Source: Halobellus captivus (GTDB lineage Archaea > Halobacteriota > Halobacteria > Halobacteriales > Haloferacaceae). Taken from it: a DNA stretch of 64,000 nt. A model generated the notes under the pieces. The model saw only the letters and a list, made by a program, of their open reading frames with translations. It did not search any database and had not been told where the DNA came from. Numbering within the stretch: the stretch's first letter is position 1; every line of letters begins with the position of its first letter. The position numbers were made by a program, and so were the translations under genes. Of the stretch, positions 18,062-25,942 are shown in pieces. The stretch lies in the NCBI RefSeq assembly GCF_003697845.1, contig NZ_RDQE01000009.1:62001-126000 (forward strand). The letters run 5' to 3'.

Positions 18062-18162
18062 GCGGTTCCGGACGAACGAGGACCGGCGGTCCGCTTCGAT
18101 CCCCACGACGGGACCGTGTGTCGCCGTAACAATCATAAGAACCCGCTCTATATCCACACCCA

Positions 18163-18852
18163 GTGGCATCCCGACAGGGCGGGCCGGGGGGCGCCGAGAC
18201 ACCCCGTCCCGGATCGACGGAGCGTCGCACCGCGTCCACGACCGCGCCGCCGGGTCGGAGCCGGCGGGCGACGACGGCCGGCTCCCTCCCGCCGGAGCCG
18301 CGGAGCCCTCGACGCGCGGTCGCCCGATCGCCGGAGGACCCTCCGCTCCGGGACCCGGGTTTGTACGCGCTCACGGACCACTTCCGGAAGCGACTCGAAC
18401 AGCCCGGGAGGTACGTCTCCACGCGGACCGTCACCGACGCGATCCGCCGCGGGCAGCTCCGCTGGAACCGGACCGACGGCTGGCGGTTCGCGCTCGTCGA
18501 GGGCGGGATCCGGTTCGTCGTCGTCGTGGGCGACACCGAGACCGACTCGCCGGTCGTCGTCACCGGCTGGACCGAGGTCGCGGACCGCGAGGCCGCCCTG
18601 GAGGCGGGGCGGTTCGACCCGGTCGACGTCGACACCATCGCGCTCCGGGCCGCGCTCAGCGAGGCGTCCGAGACGGCGATCCCCGACCGGATCCGCCCGC
18701 GTGCAGTCACGCGTCCGTTCGTCGTCGGGGGACACCGGCTGGAGACCGACCCCGGCGAGCCGTTCGTCCGCTGTGTCGAGTGCGGCTGCCGGTTCCGATC
18801 GAAGGAAGCGATCACCTCCCGCCGCTGTCGCGGACCGTCGTCCGGACGGTAG
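18163..18852 (+). CDS. Haloarchaeal hypothetical protein with C-terminal Cys knuckle
   Basis: I do not recognise a named family. Of 229 aa, residues 1-65 are Arg/Pro/Ser-rich and may not all be translated. Residues 66-160 form a compact region (GLYALTDHFRKRLEQPGRYV; RWNRTDGWRFALVEGGIRF; VVVVGDTETDSPVVVTGW) resembling small beta-rich RelE/DUF4258-like domains. The end has CVECGCRFRSKE plus a further Cys, a possible zinc site. The GTG at 18163 is uncertain; a start nearer to LRDPGLYAL is possible, though no ATG is available in frame there. The GTG lies just after the TATA-like tctatatcc at 18147-18155, closer than a leaderless start would need. Confidence 0.55.
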   Translation: MASRQGGPGGAETPRPGSTERRTASTTAPPGRSRRATTAGSLPPEPRSPRRAVARSPEDPPLRDPGLYALTDHFRKRLEQPGRYVSTRTVTDAIRRGQLRWNRTDGWRFALVEGGIRFVVVVGDTETDSPVVVTGWTEVADREAALEAGRFDPVDVDTIALRAALSEASETAIPDRIRPRAVTRPFVVGGHRLETDPGEPFVRCVECGCRFRSKEAITSRRCRGPSSGR

Positions 18853-18971
18853 ACGTCGCGTCCGCGTCGTGATCCACCGAAACGGCCGGAACCGAGACCC
18901 TTGAGGCCCGTATCCGAACCCACGTTCCGCGGTGGCGCGACCGGTGAGCGTCCGGGAGGGCGCGAACCGAA

Positions 18972-19043
18972 CGCGAGGGAGTCGCTGGCGCGGTTCCGCG
19001 CCAGCGACGAGGCTGGGGAGGCGTGAGGTGCGGGACCGTGCGG
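18972..19043. repeat. Palindrome-centred interspersed repeat, copy 1
   Basis: About 72 nt are shared with 53658-53730. The core is a hairpin with 13-bp perfect arms: gtcgctggcgcgg at 18981-18993 and ccgcgccagcgac at 18996-19008, loop tt. Matching flanks are cgcgagggag on the left and gagg-tggggaggc-tgaggtgcgg on the right (dashes mark variable bases). It is non-coding in every frame I checked. Confidence 0.75.
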
Positions 19044-19073
19044 TGTGGTCGGGACTCAGAGAGACAGTCGCGA

Positions 19074-19119
19074 TTCCCGCGAACGAAGTGAGCGGGAAGT
19101 CGGGAGACGGAGTCTCCCG
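19074..19119. repeat. Two adjacent hairpins
   Basis: The first has arms ttcccgc (19074-19080) and gcgggaa (19092-19098) around an 11-nt loop. The second has arms cgggagac (19101-19108) and gtctcccg (19112-19119) around a 3-nt loop. They stand back to back after the palindromic repeat. No T-run follows, so a terminator role is doubtful. Confidence 0.5.
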
Positions 19120-19291
19120 GAAGGACGAATCCCGGCGACACAAGGACCACAGCGAGCAACGCGAGCGAGAACTGAAGCGAGCCGCGGGAGTCCTCGTGAC
19201 CGGGGCTTTGGACGTGTTCACGTCGTTCATCGCTTCGCTCCAGTCGCCCGCGGACGCTACCCATTTCCGCGTCGCGGTCGAACCGGGAGTG

Positions 19292-21223
19292 ATGACCGAC
19301 GACACCGGCGCTCCCGCCGCCGGCGACGATCCTGAAACGTCCTCCGGCGACGATTCCGAGACGCACTCGAGTGACGACTCCGAGATGCCTGACGCTGACC
19401 CCGAAACCCCCACCGACGTTCCGCTCGACCGGTTCCATGAAGCACTCGAGGCCGAGGAGCGTCCCGTCGCGACCGCCAGCGAGGTCGCGCGGCGGCTGGG
19501 GACGACGCAGGCCGCCGCCCGCGACGCCCTCGCCGACCTCGTCGAGCGCGGCGACGTGGACCGCCTCGACGTCGAGAGCGACCCCGTCGTCTTCTACCCG
19601 AGCGACTGGGGCGCGCTGGCTACCCGCGAGCGTGTGGTCGCCTTCCCGAGCCGCCGGGAGATCGTCGTCGACCGACCGACGCAGTTCACCCGGGCGCGGC
19701 TCTCACAGTTCGCGTACCTCGTCGACACGACCGGCACCGAGCCCGGCACGCGGGGGTACCTCTACCGGATCCGCCAGGAGGACGTGTGGGCCGCCCCGTT
19801 CGAGGACGCCGACGCGCTGATCGCGAGCCTGCGGTCCGTCCTTCCGCGTCGGTTCGAGCACCTCGAGGAGTGGATCCGCGACCAGTGGCGGCGCGCGCAC
19901 CGCTTCCGGTTGTACACCCACGAGGACGGCTACGTCGTCCTCGAGGCCGCCAACGAGAGCCTGATGGGCAACGTCGCCGAGAACCACCTCGAGGACGGCC
20001 AGCTCCGCGCGCCGATCTCCGAGACGGAAGCGTGGGTGAACGAGGACGCCGTCGCGAGCGTCAAGCGCGCGCTGTACGACGCGGGCTACCCGGTCGAGGA
20101 CGACCGCGACCTCGAGACGGGCGACCCGGTCGACGTCGACCTCACGACCGATCTCCGGGACTACCAGGAGACGTGGGTCGAGACGTTCCTCGAGTCGCGG
20201 TCGGGGGTGTACGTCGGGCCGCCGGGGTCGGGCAAGACGGTCGCCGCCATCGCGACGATCGCGGCCGTGGGCGGCGAGACCCTGATCCTGGTCCCGTCCC
20301 GCGAGCTCGCCGGGCAGTGGCGCGAGGAGCTGCTGGCCCACTCGACGGTCGACCCCGCCGACGTGGGGCTGTACCACGGGGGGGAAAAGGAGATCCGGCC
20401 GGTCACGATCGCGACCTACCAGATCGCGGGGATGGACCGGCACCGGAGCCTGTTCGACTCGAGGGAGTGGGGCCTGATCTGTTTCGACGAGGCGCACCAC
20501 GTCACCGCGCCGGTGTACTCCCGGACCGCCGAGCTCCAGAGCAAGCATCGGCTCGGCCTCTCGGCGACGCCGGTCCGCGAGACGGGCAGCGAGGAGGAGA
20601 TCTACACCCTGATCGGCCAGCCGATCGGGGCCGACTGGGACGCGCTGTTCGAGGCGGGGTTCGTCCAGGAGCCGGAAGTCGAGATCCGGTACGTCCCCTG
20701 GCGTGAGGAGCTGGCACGAAACGAGTACGCCAGCGCGGACGGTCGGGAACGTCGGCGGCTCGCCGCGGAGAACCCGGCGAAGGTCGAGGAGGTCCGCTAC
20801 CTGCTCGCGGCCCACCGCGACAGGAAGGCGCTCGTGTTCATCGAGTACCTCGACCACGGCGAGGCGATCGCCGAGGCCATCGACGCGCCCTTCATCAGCG
20901 GGGAGACTCCCCATCACGAGCGCGCGGAGCTGTTTCGGCGGTTCCGAGACGAGGAGAGCGACCTCGACACGCTCGTCGTCTCCCGGGTCGGCGACGAGGG
21001 GATCGACCTGCCGAACGCGGAGCTCGCGGTCGTCGCGAGCGGCCTCGGCGGCTCCCGTCGGCAGGGCTCCCAGCGCGCGGGACGGACGATGCGCCCCGCG
21101 GGCTCGGCGCTCGTGTACGTGCTCGCGACCCGCGGGACGAGCGAGGAGGAGTTCGCCCAGCGGCAGATGCGCCACCTCGCGCGCAAGGGAGTGCGGGTGC
21201 GGGAGACGAACACCGCGGAGTGA
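19292..21223 (+). CDS. XPB/Rad25-like superfamily 2 helicase
   Basis: The 643-aa ATP-dependent DNA helicase resembles archaeal XPB, related to the TFIIH subunit used in repair and promoter opening. Residues 1-45 are an acidic tail; 45-95 look like a winged helix; a damage-recognition-like region follows; Walker A GPPGSGKT is at about 309-316 and Walker B DEAH at 399-402, with LGLSATP, VVSRVGDEGIDLP and SQRAGRTMRP as later motifs. The XPB RED motif reads RET (VRETGSEEEIY). ATG 19292 begins the acidic tail; a much longer upstream reading runs through the repeats and is rejected. No bax1 nuclease partner lies next to it. Confidence 0.87.
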   Translation: MTDDTGAPAAGDDPETSSGDDSETHSSDDSEMPDADPETPTDVPLDRFHEALEAEERPVATASEVARRLGTTQAAARDALADLVERGDVDRLDVESDPVVFYPSDWGALATRERVVAFPSRREIVVDRPTQFTRARLSQFAYLVDTTGTEPGTRGYLYRIRQEDVWAAPFEDADALIASLRSVLPRRFEHLEEWIRDQWRRAHRFRLYTHEDGYVVLEAANESLMGNVAENHLEDGQLRAPISETEAWVNEDAVASVKRALYDAGYPVEDDRDLETGDPVDVDLTTDLRDYQETWVETFLESRSGVYVGPPGSGKTVAAIATIAAVGGETLILVPSRELAGQWREELLAHSTVDPADVGLYHGGEKEIRPVTIATYQIAGMDRHRSLFDSREWGLICFDEAHHVTAPVYSRTAELQSKHRLGLSATPVRETGSEEEIYTLIGQPIGADWDALFEAGFVQEPEVEIRYVPWREELARNEYASADGRERRRLAAENPAKVEEVRYLLAAHRDRKALVFIEYLDHGEAIAEAIDAPFISGETPHHERAELFRRFRDEESDLDTLVVSRVGDEGIDLPNAELAVVASGLGGSRRQGSQRAGRTMRPAGSALVYVLATRGTSEEEFAQRQMRHLARKGVRVRETNTAE

Positions 21224-21293
21224 TACGTCGGGGAGCGACCCGGTTTCTCGATGGAGCGTGAATCTTAACAACACCCGTTGTGAATTCCGGGAC

Positions 21294-22358
21294 ATGACCA
21301 GCGCCAACGACGTCGCCGTCGGGATCGTCGGCCTCGGCGGGATCGGCACCCACCACGCGAGACAGTTCCTCGATCGGGACGCGAACCTCGTCGGCGGGAT
21401 GGACATCGACGCGGACGCCCGACGCCGCTTCCACGAGGAGTTCGGGGTTCACGCCTACGAGGAGGCGACGGACCTCTACGACGACTGCGAGGCCGTCCTG
21501 ATCACCACGCCGAACCGGTTCCACGAGGAGTACGCGACGGGGGCGCTGGAGGCCGGCCTCGACGTGCTCCTGGAGAAGCCGCTCGCACACACCCTCGAGA
21601 GCGCGGAACGCATCGCCGACGCCGCGGCCGACGCGGAGGGGTTCTGTATGGTCGGGTTCAACAACCGGTTCCGGAAGCCGGTACAGGTGATCAAACACTA
21701 CCAGGACGAGGGGCGCTTCGGCGAGACGAAACACGTCGAGGCGAACTACGTCCGGCGTCGGGGCGTGCCGGGTCGCGGCTCCTGGTTCACCTCGAAGGCG
21801 GTCGCCGGCGGCGGCGCGCTCATCGACATCGGCGTCCACGCCATCGACCTGGCGCTGTACTTCCTCGACCACCCCGAGATCGTCGAGGTCACCGGCGAGA
21901 CGCGCTCGGAGTTCGGCGGTCGCGACGACTACGCGTACATCGACACGTGGGGGGAAGACGAGGGACCGGAGGGGTTCGACGTCGACGACTCCGCCTCGGC
22001 GTTCGTTCGGGGAGCCGACGGCAGCACCGTCTCGCTGGAGGTCGCGTGGGCCACGAACCGACCGACGACGGACGAGTTCGTGATCCGGGGCAGCGAGGCG
22101 GGCGCGACGTTCGACCGCGGCCGGGACGAACTCACGCTCCACGAGGCGAGCGTCGGCGGCGGGCACCACCTCTCGGACACCGAAGTGGAGACTCGCGACG
22201 ACAACAGCCACGGGGCCGAACAGGACGTCTTCCTCGAGGCCGTCGCGGCGGGCGAGCCCCCCGCGATCAACACGGTCGAGGAGGGACTGGCCGTCCAGCA
22301 CGTGATCGACGCGATCTATCGCTCCTCCCAGACCGGCCGCGCGGTCCGACTCGATTGA
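21294..22358 (+). CDS. Gfo/Idh/MocA-family NAD(P)-dependent oxidoreductase
   Basis: The 354-aa dehydrogenase has an N-terminal Rossmann fold (VGIVGLGGIGTHHARQFL), the family signature EKP with the catalytic-type Lys (LLEKPLAHTLES), and a C-terminal beta-sheet domain with GGGALIDIGVHAIDLALYFL, whose Asp and His are expected at the active site. Members oxidise or reduce sugars, inositols or related polyols; the substrate is not readable from sequence. A box atcttaac at 21261-21268 lies 26-33 nt upstream, supporting ATG 21294, and a short inverted repeat acaac/gttgt (21268-21281) touches it. Confidence 0.9.
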   Translation: MTSANDVAVGIVGLGGIGTHHARQFLDRDANLVGGMDIDADARRRFHEEFGVHAYEEATDLYDDCEAVLITTPNRFHEEYATGALEAGLDVLLEKPLAHTLESAERIADAAADAEGFCMVGFNNRFRKPVQVIKHYQDEGRFGETKHVEANYVRRRGVPGRGSWFTSKAVAGGGALIDIGVHAIDLALYFLDHPEIVEVTGETRSEFGGRDDYAYIDTWGEDEGPEGFDVDDSASAFVRGADGSTVSLEVAWATNRPTTDEFVIRGSEAGATFDRGRDELTLHEASVGGGHHLSDTEVETRDDNSHGAEQDVFLEAVAAGEPPAINTVEEGLAVQHVIDAIYRSSQTGRAVRLD

Positions 22359-22416
22359 ACGGGAGAGCGCGGAGCGGCTTCCGACCGGATCACGAACCTA
22401 TTCGTCGCTGTAGTCC

Positions 22417-23622
22417 GTGGACCCGCGTATCGTGAGCGACTCGCCCGGACCGACGCCGCCCTCCGAACGCATCGTCAGCCTCGACGCGCTCCGCGGCGTG
22501 GCCGTCCTCGGCATCCTCGTGATCAACGTTCGGGTCTTCTCGATGCCCGAGACGACGCTTCTCAACCCCACGGTTTTCGGCGATTTCACCGGGGCGAACT
22601 ACTGGGCGTGGCTCGTCGGCCACGTCCTCGCCGAACAGAAGTTCATCACCCTCTTCTCGGCGCTGTTCGGGGCGGGAATGGTCCTCTTCATCGAGAGCAA
22701 GGAGCGGAAGGACCAGCCCGCCATGCCGCTTCACTACCGGCGGACCGCCTGGCTGATCGCCATCGGCCTGGCACACGCGTACCTGCTCTGGTACGGGGAC
22801 ATCCTCGTCGCCTACGGCTTCTGCGGACTGGCGCTCGTCTTCGCGTACGACTGGGAGCCGCGGGCGCTGGCCGGACTCGCACTGGTCTTCCTGCTCGTCA
22901 CGCCCCTGCTGGAGGTGTTCGCGGGCCTCACCGTCGGCGGCGAGGCGATCGCGGGCCAGTGGGCTCCCGCGGAGTCCGCGCTGCGCGCGGAGGTCGAGAC
23001 CTACCGGAGCGGCTGGCTCGCCCAGTTCGACCACCGCGCCCCGACGTCCTTCGAGCGGCAGACGGTCGGCTTCCTCGGCGGGACGTTCTGGCGGGTCGGC
23101 GGAACCGTCCTGCTCGGGATGTCGCTGTACAAGCGGGGCGTGTTGACCGGCGAGCGCTCCTCGGCGTTCTACCGCCGGCTCGTCGGCGTCGGGATCGTCG
23201 GCGTCGGGATCGTCCTCGCGGGCGTCTGGTACATCGAGGCCAACGACTGGAGCGCGGGCGCGGCGCTGTTCTGGCGGCAGTTCAACTACGTCGGCAGCCT
23301 CCTCGTCGCCGGCGGCTACGTCGGGATCGTCACTCTCTACGCACGGTGGCGGCCGGAGGGGCCGGCCACGCGGGCGTTCGCGGCGGTCGGCCGGACCGCG
23401 TTCACCAACTACCTGCTCCAGACGGTGGTCGCGACCACCGTCTTCTACGGACACGGACTCGGGCTGTTCGGATCCGTCTCCCGCGTCGAGGCGCTCGGGA
23501 TGGTCGTCGCCTTCTGGGCGATACAGGTCGCCCTCTCGGTCGCGTGGCTCCGGCGGTACCGGTTCGGTCCCGTCGAGTGGCTCTGGCGGACGCTCACCTA
23601 CGGCGAGCGTCAGCCGATGTGA
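22417..23622 (+). CDS. DUF418-family membrane protein
   Basis: The 401-aa integral membrane protein matches the DUF418 (YeiB-like) family: N-terminal IVSLDALRGVAVLGILVINV, about ten hydrophobic helices, and the C-terminal DUF418 block GRTAFTNYLLQTVVATTVFYG ending in RYRFGPVEWLWRTLTYGE. The signature SLDALRG suggests relatives of acyltransferase-3-like proteins, but the function is unknown. The start is GTG 22417 (a GTG five codons on is also possible). Its last 29 nt overlap the 3' end of the convergent FAH-family gene. Confidence 0.85.
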   Translation: MDPRIVSDSPGPTPPSERIVSLDALRGVAVLGILVINVRVFSMPETTLLNPTVFGDFTGANYWAWLVGHVLAEQKFITLFSALFGAGMVLFIESKERKDQPAMPLHYRRTAWLIAIGLAHAYLLWYGDILVAYGFCGLALVFAYDWEPRALAGLALVFLLVTPLLEVFAGLTVGGEAIAGQWAPAESALRAEVETYRSGWLAQFDHRAPTSFERQTVGFLGGTFWRVGGTVLLGMSLYKRGVLTGERSSAFYRRLVGVGIVGVGIVLAGVWYIEANDWSAGAALFWRQFNYVGSLLVAGGYVGIVTLYARWRPEGPATRAFAAVGRTAFTNYLLQTVVATTVFYGHGLGLFGSVSRVEALGMVVAFWAIQVALSVAWLRRYRFGPVEWLWRTLTYGERQPM

Positions 23623-24376
23623 CCGCGTCCTCCGTCGAGTCCGCCGAGTCCGCCGGGTCCGAGCCGGCCACGACCCGATTCGAGAGGGTTCCGACGCCCT
23701 CGTAGGTTATCTCGACGCGCTCGCCCGGCTCGACGAGGCCGGGGTTCGCGGGGCTCCCGAACGCGATACAGTCGCCCGGACGGAGGGTGAACCGCCGGGA
23801 GAGATACGAGACGATCTCGTACGGATCGAACAGCATGAGTTCGGTGTTCGCGTCCTGTCGGCGCTCGCCGCCGACCGTCGTGGTCACGTCGATCGCCGTC
23901 GGATCGACGTCCGTCTCGATCCAGGGACCGAGCGGGGCGGAGCCGTCGAACGCCTTCCGTGCGGTCCGGCCGCCCTGGTCGAGGGCGTCGAGGTCGTTCA
24001 TCACCGTGTACCCGCGGACGGCTTCGGGCACGTCCTCGGGATCGAGGTCGCGGCATCGCTCGTCGATCACGGCGACGAGCTCGCCAGCGTAGGTCAGCTC
24101 GTCGGTCCACTCGGGATAGCGAACCGACCGACCGTGTGCGAGGAGGCTCGTCGGCGGTTTGATGAAGAAGTCCGGTTCCTCGGGTCGCTCGTACTCCATC
24201 TGGTCGAGCGTCTCCGCGTAGTTCCTGCCGACGCAGTAGAGCGCGCCGGGCTCACACGGCGGGAGAAGCCGGCCGTCGCGGCCGACCTCGTATCGGCCGT
24301 CCTCGGCGACGACGGCTCCGTCGTCGTATCGACCGGCAACCGGGCCCTCGGGCGTCAACAGGCGAGCGAGTCGCAT
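23594..24376 (-). CDS. Fumarylacetoacetate hydrolase (FAH) family protein
   Basis: The 260-aa FAH-fold enzyme probably hydrolyses or decarboxylates a small oxo-acid. Recognisable parts are YCVGRNYAETLDQM, PDFFIKPPTSLLAHGRSVRY, ELVAVIDERCRDLDPEDV, GYTVMNDLDALD and the C-terminal GDCIAFGSPANPGLVEPGE. The Glu/Asp metal ligands of the family can be placed in TYAGELVAVID and MNDLDA. The catabolic substrate is unknown (acylpyruvate or hydroxyhepta-dienedioate types are alike). Upstream lie three 25-bp tandem repeats. The 3' end overlaps the DUF418 gene by 29 nt tail to tail. Confidence 0.85.
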   Translation of the reverse strand: MRLARLLTPEGPVAGRYDDGAVVAEDGRYEVGRDGRLLPPCEPGALYCVGRNYAETLDQMEYERPEEPDFFIKPPTSLLAHGRSVRYPEWTDELTYAGELVAVIDERCRDLDPEDVPEAVRGYTVMNDLDALDQGGRTARKAFDGSAPLGPWIETDVDPTAIDVTTTVGGERRQDANTELMLFDPYEIVSYLSRRFTLRPGDCIAFGSPANPGLVEPGERVEITYEGVGTLSNRVVAGSDPADSADSTEDAVTSADARRR

Positions 24377-24405
24377 GCCGATCCGTCCTCGCGCGGGCGA
24401 GAAAG

Positions 24406-24480
24406 GTCCGTCGGTGGAGAGCTCTCACTCGTCCGTCGGTGGAGAGCTCTCACTCGTCCGTCGGTGGGGAGCTCTCACTC
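24406..24480. repeat. Three tandem 25-bp repeats, each with a GAGCTC-centred palindrome
   Basis: Units 24406-24430, 24431-24455 and 24456-24480 are identical except for one A-to-G change in the third. Each begins gtccgtcggtgg; units 1 and 2 hold the perfect 10-bp palindrome gagagctctc. The array lies 30-104 nt upstream of the FAH gene start on the minus strand, and its last unit contains the stop codon of the next minus-strand gene. There are no unique spacers, so it is not a CRISPR. Confidence 0.85.
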
Positions 24481-24888
24481 CCCTTCCGCGTTCCCGACGC
24501 CGATCACGACCGCCGACCGGATCTCGAGGGCGGCCTCGAACTCCGCGCGTCGGTCCGTCGTCGACCCCCACCGCTCGACCGCGGTCTCGTGTGCGCGGGC
24601 GACCGCGTCGCGCTCGCGGTCCGACAGGCCCAGACGCGCGCCGATCCCGTCCCAATGGTCGGGCTCGACGAGGAACGTCTCGCGGTCGGGGGCCGCCTCG
24701 ATCCGCTCGTACCGTCGGCGATAGTCGTCGAGGCGCGGTCCGAGATCGGCCTGGACGGACGAGAGGAGCGTCGGGAGTCGATCGGCGGGGACGCTCGCGA
24801 GCGCCGCGGCCTTCAGGAGCGCCGTCCCGTCGATCGGGTGGCCCCCGTCGCCGTTCCCGGTACCGTTTCCGGCGGATCCCGCACCCAT
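24475..24888 (-). CDS. Haloarchaeal hypothetical protein in the MoaD-fusion operon
   Basis: The 137-aa soluble, probably helical protein is of unknown function. After a flexible Gly/Asn-rich start, the core reads GTALLKAAALASVPADRL, LLSSVQADLGPRLDDYRRRY, then DHWDGIGARLGLSDRERDAV. I recall similar haloarchaeal orphans next to MoaD-like genes but cannot assign a domain number. Its ATG overlaps the stop of the upstream MoaD-like gene by 1 nt (TGATG), so the two are likely translated together and may act together. Its stop codon lies in the third unit of the tandem repeat, so repeat change could alter the C-terminus. Confidence 0.65.
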   Translation of the reverse strand: MGAGSAGNGTGNGDGGHPIDGTALLKAAALASVPADRLPTLLSSVQADLGPRLDDYRRRYERIEAAPDRETFLVEPDHWDGIGARLGLSDRERDAVARAHETAVERWGSTTDRRAEFEAALEIRSAVVIGVGNAEGE

Positions 24889-25511
24889 CAGCCGCCGGCC
24901 CGCATCGCCTTCCGCTCGAACTTCGGGAGCAACTCGTCCAGAACCGACTCCTCGCCCGCGAACGAGACGGTCACCTCCGTGAGCGTGATCGACGCCGCCG
25001 CGGTCACCGTCGCCGCGTCGAGCGTCGCGCGCCAGCCCTCGCCGTCCACGCGCGTCGCCGCCGCGGGGTCGTCGGTGCCGACGAGCTCGCCGCCGAGGTT
25101 CTCGAGGTAGTGGGCCGCGAGCCGCCGGGAGATCCCGCGATACGCGACCTCGCGGCGGACCCACCCGGGCTCGGTCGTCGGCTCCGGCGGAGCCTCCGCT
25201 TCTTCGTCGGCGGCGTCACCCTCGATCGTCCCGCCGGCGACGGGCGGAAAGACGGACAGCCGGTCGCCGTCGGCGAGTTCGGTGTCGAGTCCCTGGAGGT
25301 GTAACACCTCACGGCCGTTCTTCAACACGTTGATCTGGGGGGCGAGGTCGCCGTCGACGATCAGCCGACCGTCCATCCCCTCGTACTCCGCTTCCAGCGC
25401 GCGAAGTACGTCTCCGACGTCGGAGCCGTCCTCGAACTCGCGGACGACGGTCTTTCCGCCGGCGGCCTCCCGAAACGTCGCGAAGAACCGCAACTCCAGT
25501 TCCATACCCAC
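24888..25511 (-). CDS. MoaD/ThiS-like ubiquitin-fold protein fused to a second domain
   Basis: The 207-aa protein begins with a beta-grasp domain (residues 1-92; LELRFFATFREAAGGKTVV, INVLKNGREV, DRLSVFPPVAGG) ending in the Gly-Gly that sulfur carriers and SAMPs use for adenylation. In free SAMPs this is the C-terminus; here about 115 residues follow. An acidic linker (about 95-112) leads to a second domain (GWVRREVAYRGISRRLAAHYL; ITLTEVTVSFAGEE), possibly of the DUF1952/MoaD-related type, and the protein ends KAMRAGG, a second terminal Gly-Gly. Processing after residue 92, or use of the new tail, are both conceivable. A putative molybdate/sulfate transporter gene diverges upstream. Confidence 0.75.
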   Translation of the reverse strand: MGMELELRFFATFREAAGGKTVVREFEDGSDVGDVLRALEAEYEGMDGRLIVDGDLAPQINVLKNGREVLHLQGLDTELADGDRLSVFPPVAGGTIEGDAADEEAEAPPEPTTEPGWVRREVAYRGISRRLAAHYLENLGGELVGTDDPAAATRVDGEGWRATLDAATVTAAASITLTEVTVSFAGEESVLDELLPKFERKAMRAGG

Positions 25512-25942
25512 CGATCGGGACGTGGCGGCTTAAAAACGGGCGACACCGGTGGTACCTGTGGGGACGATCCGGCGTGGACGGCCGCGCGTCGGTCCACGCG
25601 AACCGATCCGTCGACGAGGGACGTGCGCGGCTCGACGGGAAGTGGACGTGGTGGCTCGGTGGAAACCCGTCGTCACAAGGGGCTCAGTGGGGGTAACTGA
25701 ATCGTCACTGCCACCACGGATCGGGATACTCGCTAACGACAATAAGTCGTTCGTGATACCTCCAACCCCAGACGGACGCGGACGGGTCGTCGAACGCTTC
25801 GGCGTCGAAAAGCGGAGACGAGTCAGTCTCGTCGTTTCCATTCACGGAGCCTTGGTAACCGAAATTGGGCACGTATCTCCGGAGAATAGCTGGATATGGT
25901 TTCTGAACAGGTTAATGTCTCTCGACGTTTTCTCCCAGTATA
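25512..25942. other. Gene-free divergent promoter region
   Basis: This 431-nt gap separates the MoaD-fusion and transporter genes. Its right half is less G+C-rich than its surroundings. ggttaatgtc at 25910-25919 is a likely promoter element for the transporter, about 24-33 nt before its GTG. An open frame at 25549-25983 is arginine-rich in its first half, overlaps the transporter start and shows no family; I do not accept it as a gene. Confidence 0.5.

Larger units (their letters stand above)
18853..19291. other. Gene-free, repeat-rich gap
   Basis: This 439-nt gap before the helicase gene holds no credible gene. It contains a 28-nt near-perfect palindrome within a longer repeat found again at 53.7 kb, then two further hairpins at 19074-19119, and degenerate iterations of short words such as gcgag. 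It has the look of accumulated intergenic repeat elements. Confidence 0.6.

Noticed and set aside
18932-19291. Extended start of the XPB-like helicase
   Set aside because: The 120 extra codons translate the palindromic repeat and hairpins; the ATG at 19292 begins a normal acidic tail.
24406-24480. CRISPR array
   Set aside because: Units are contiguous without spacers; only three copies; no cas genes in the window.
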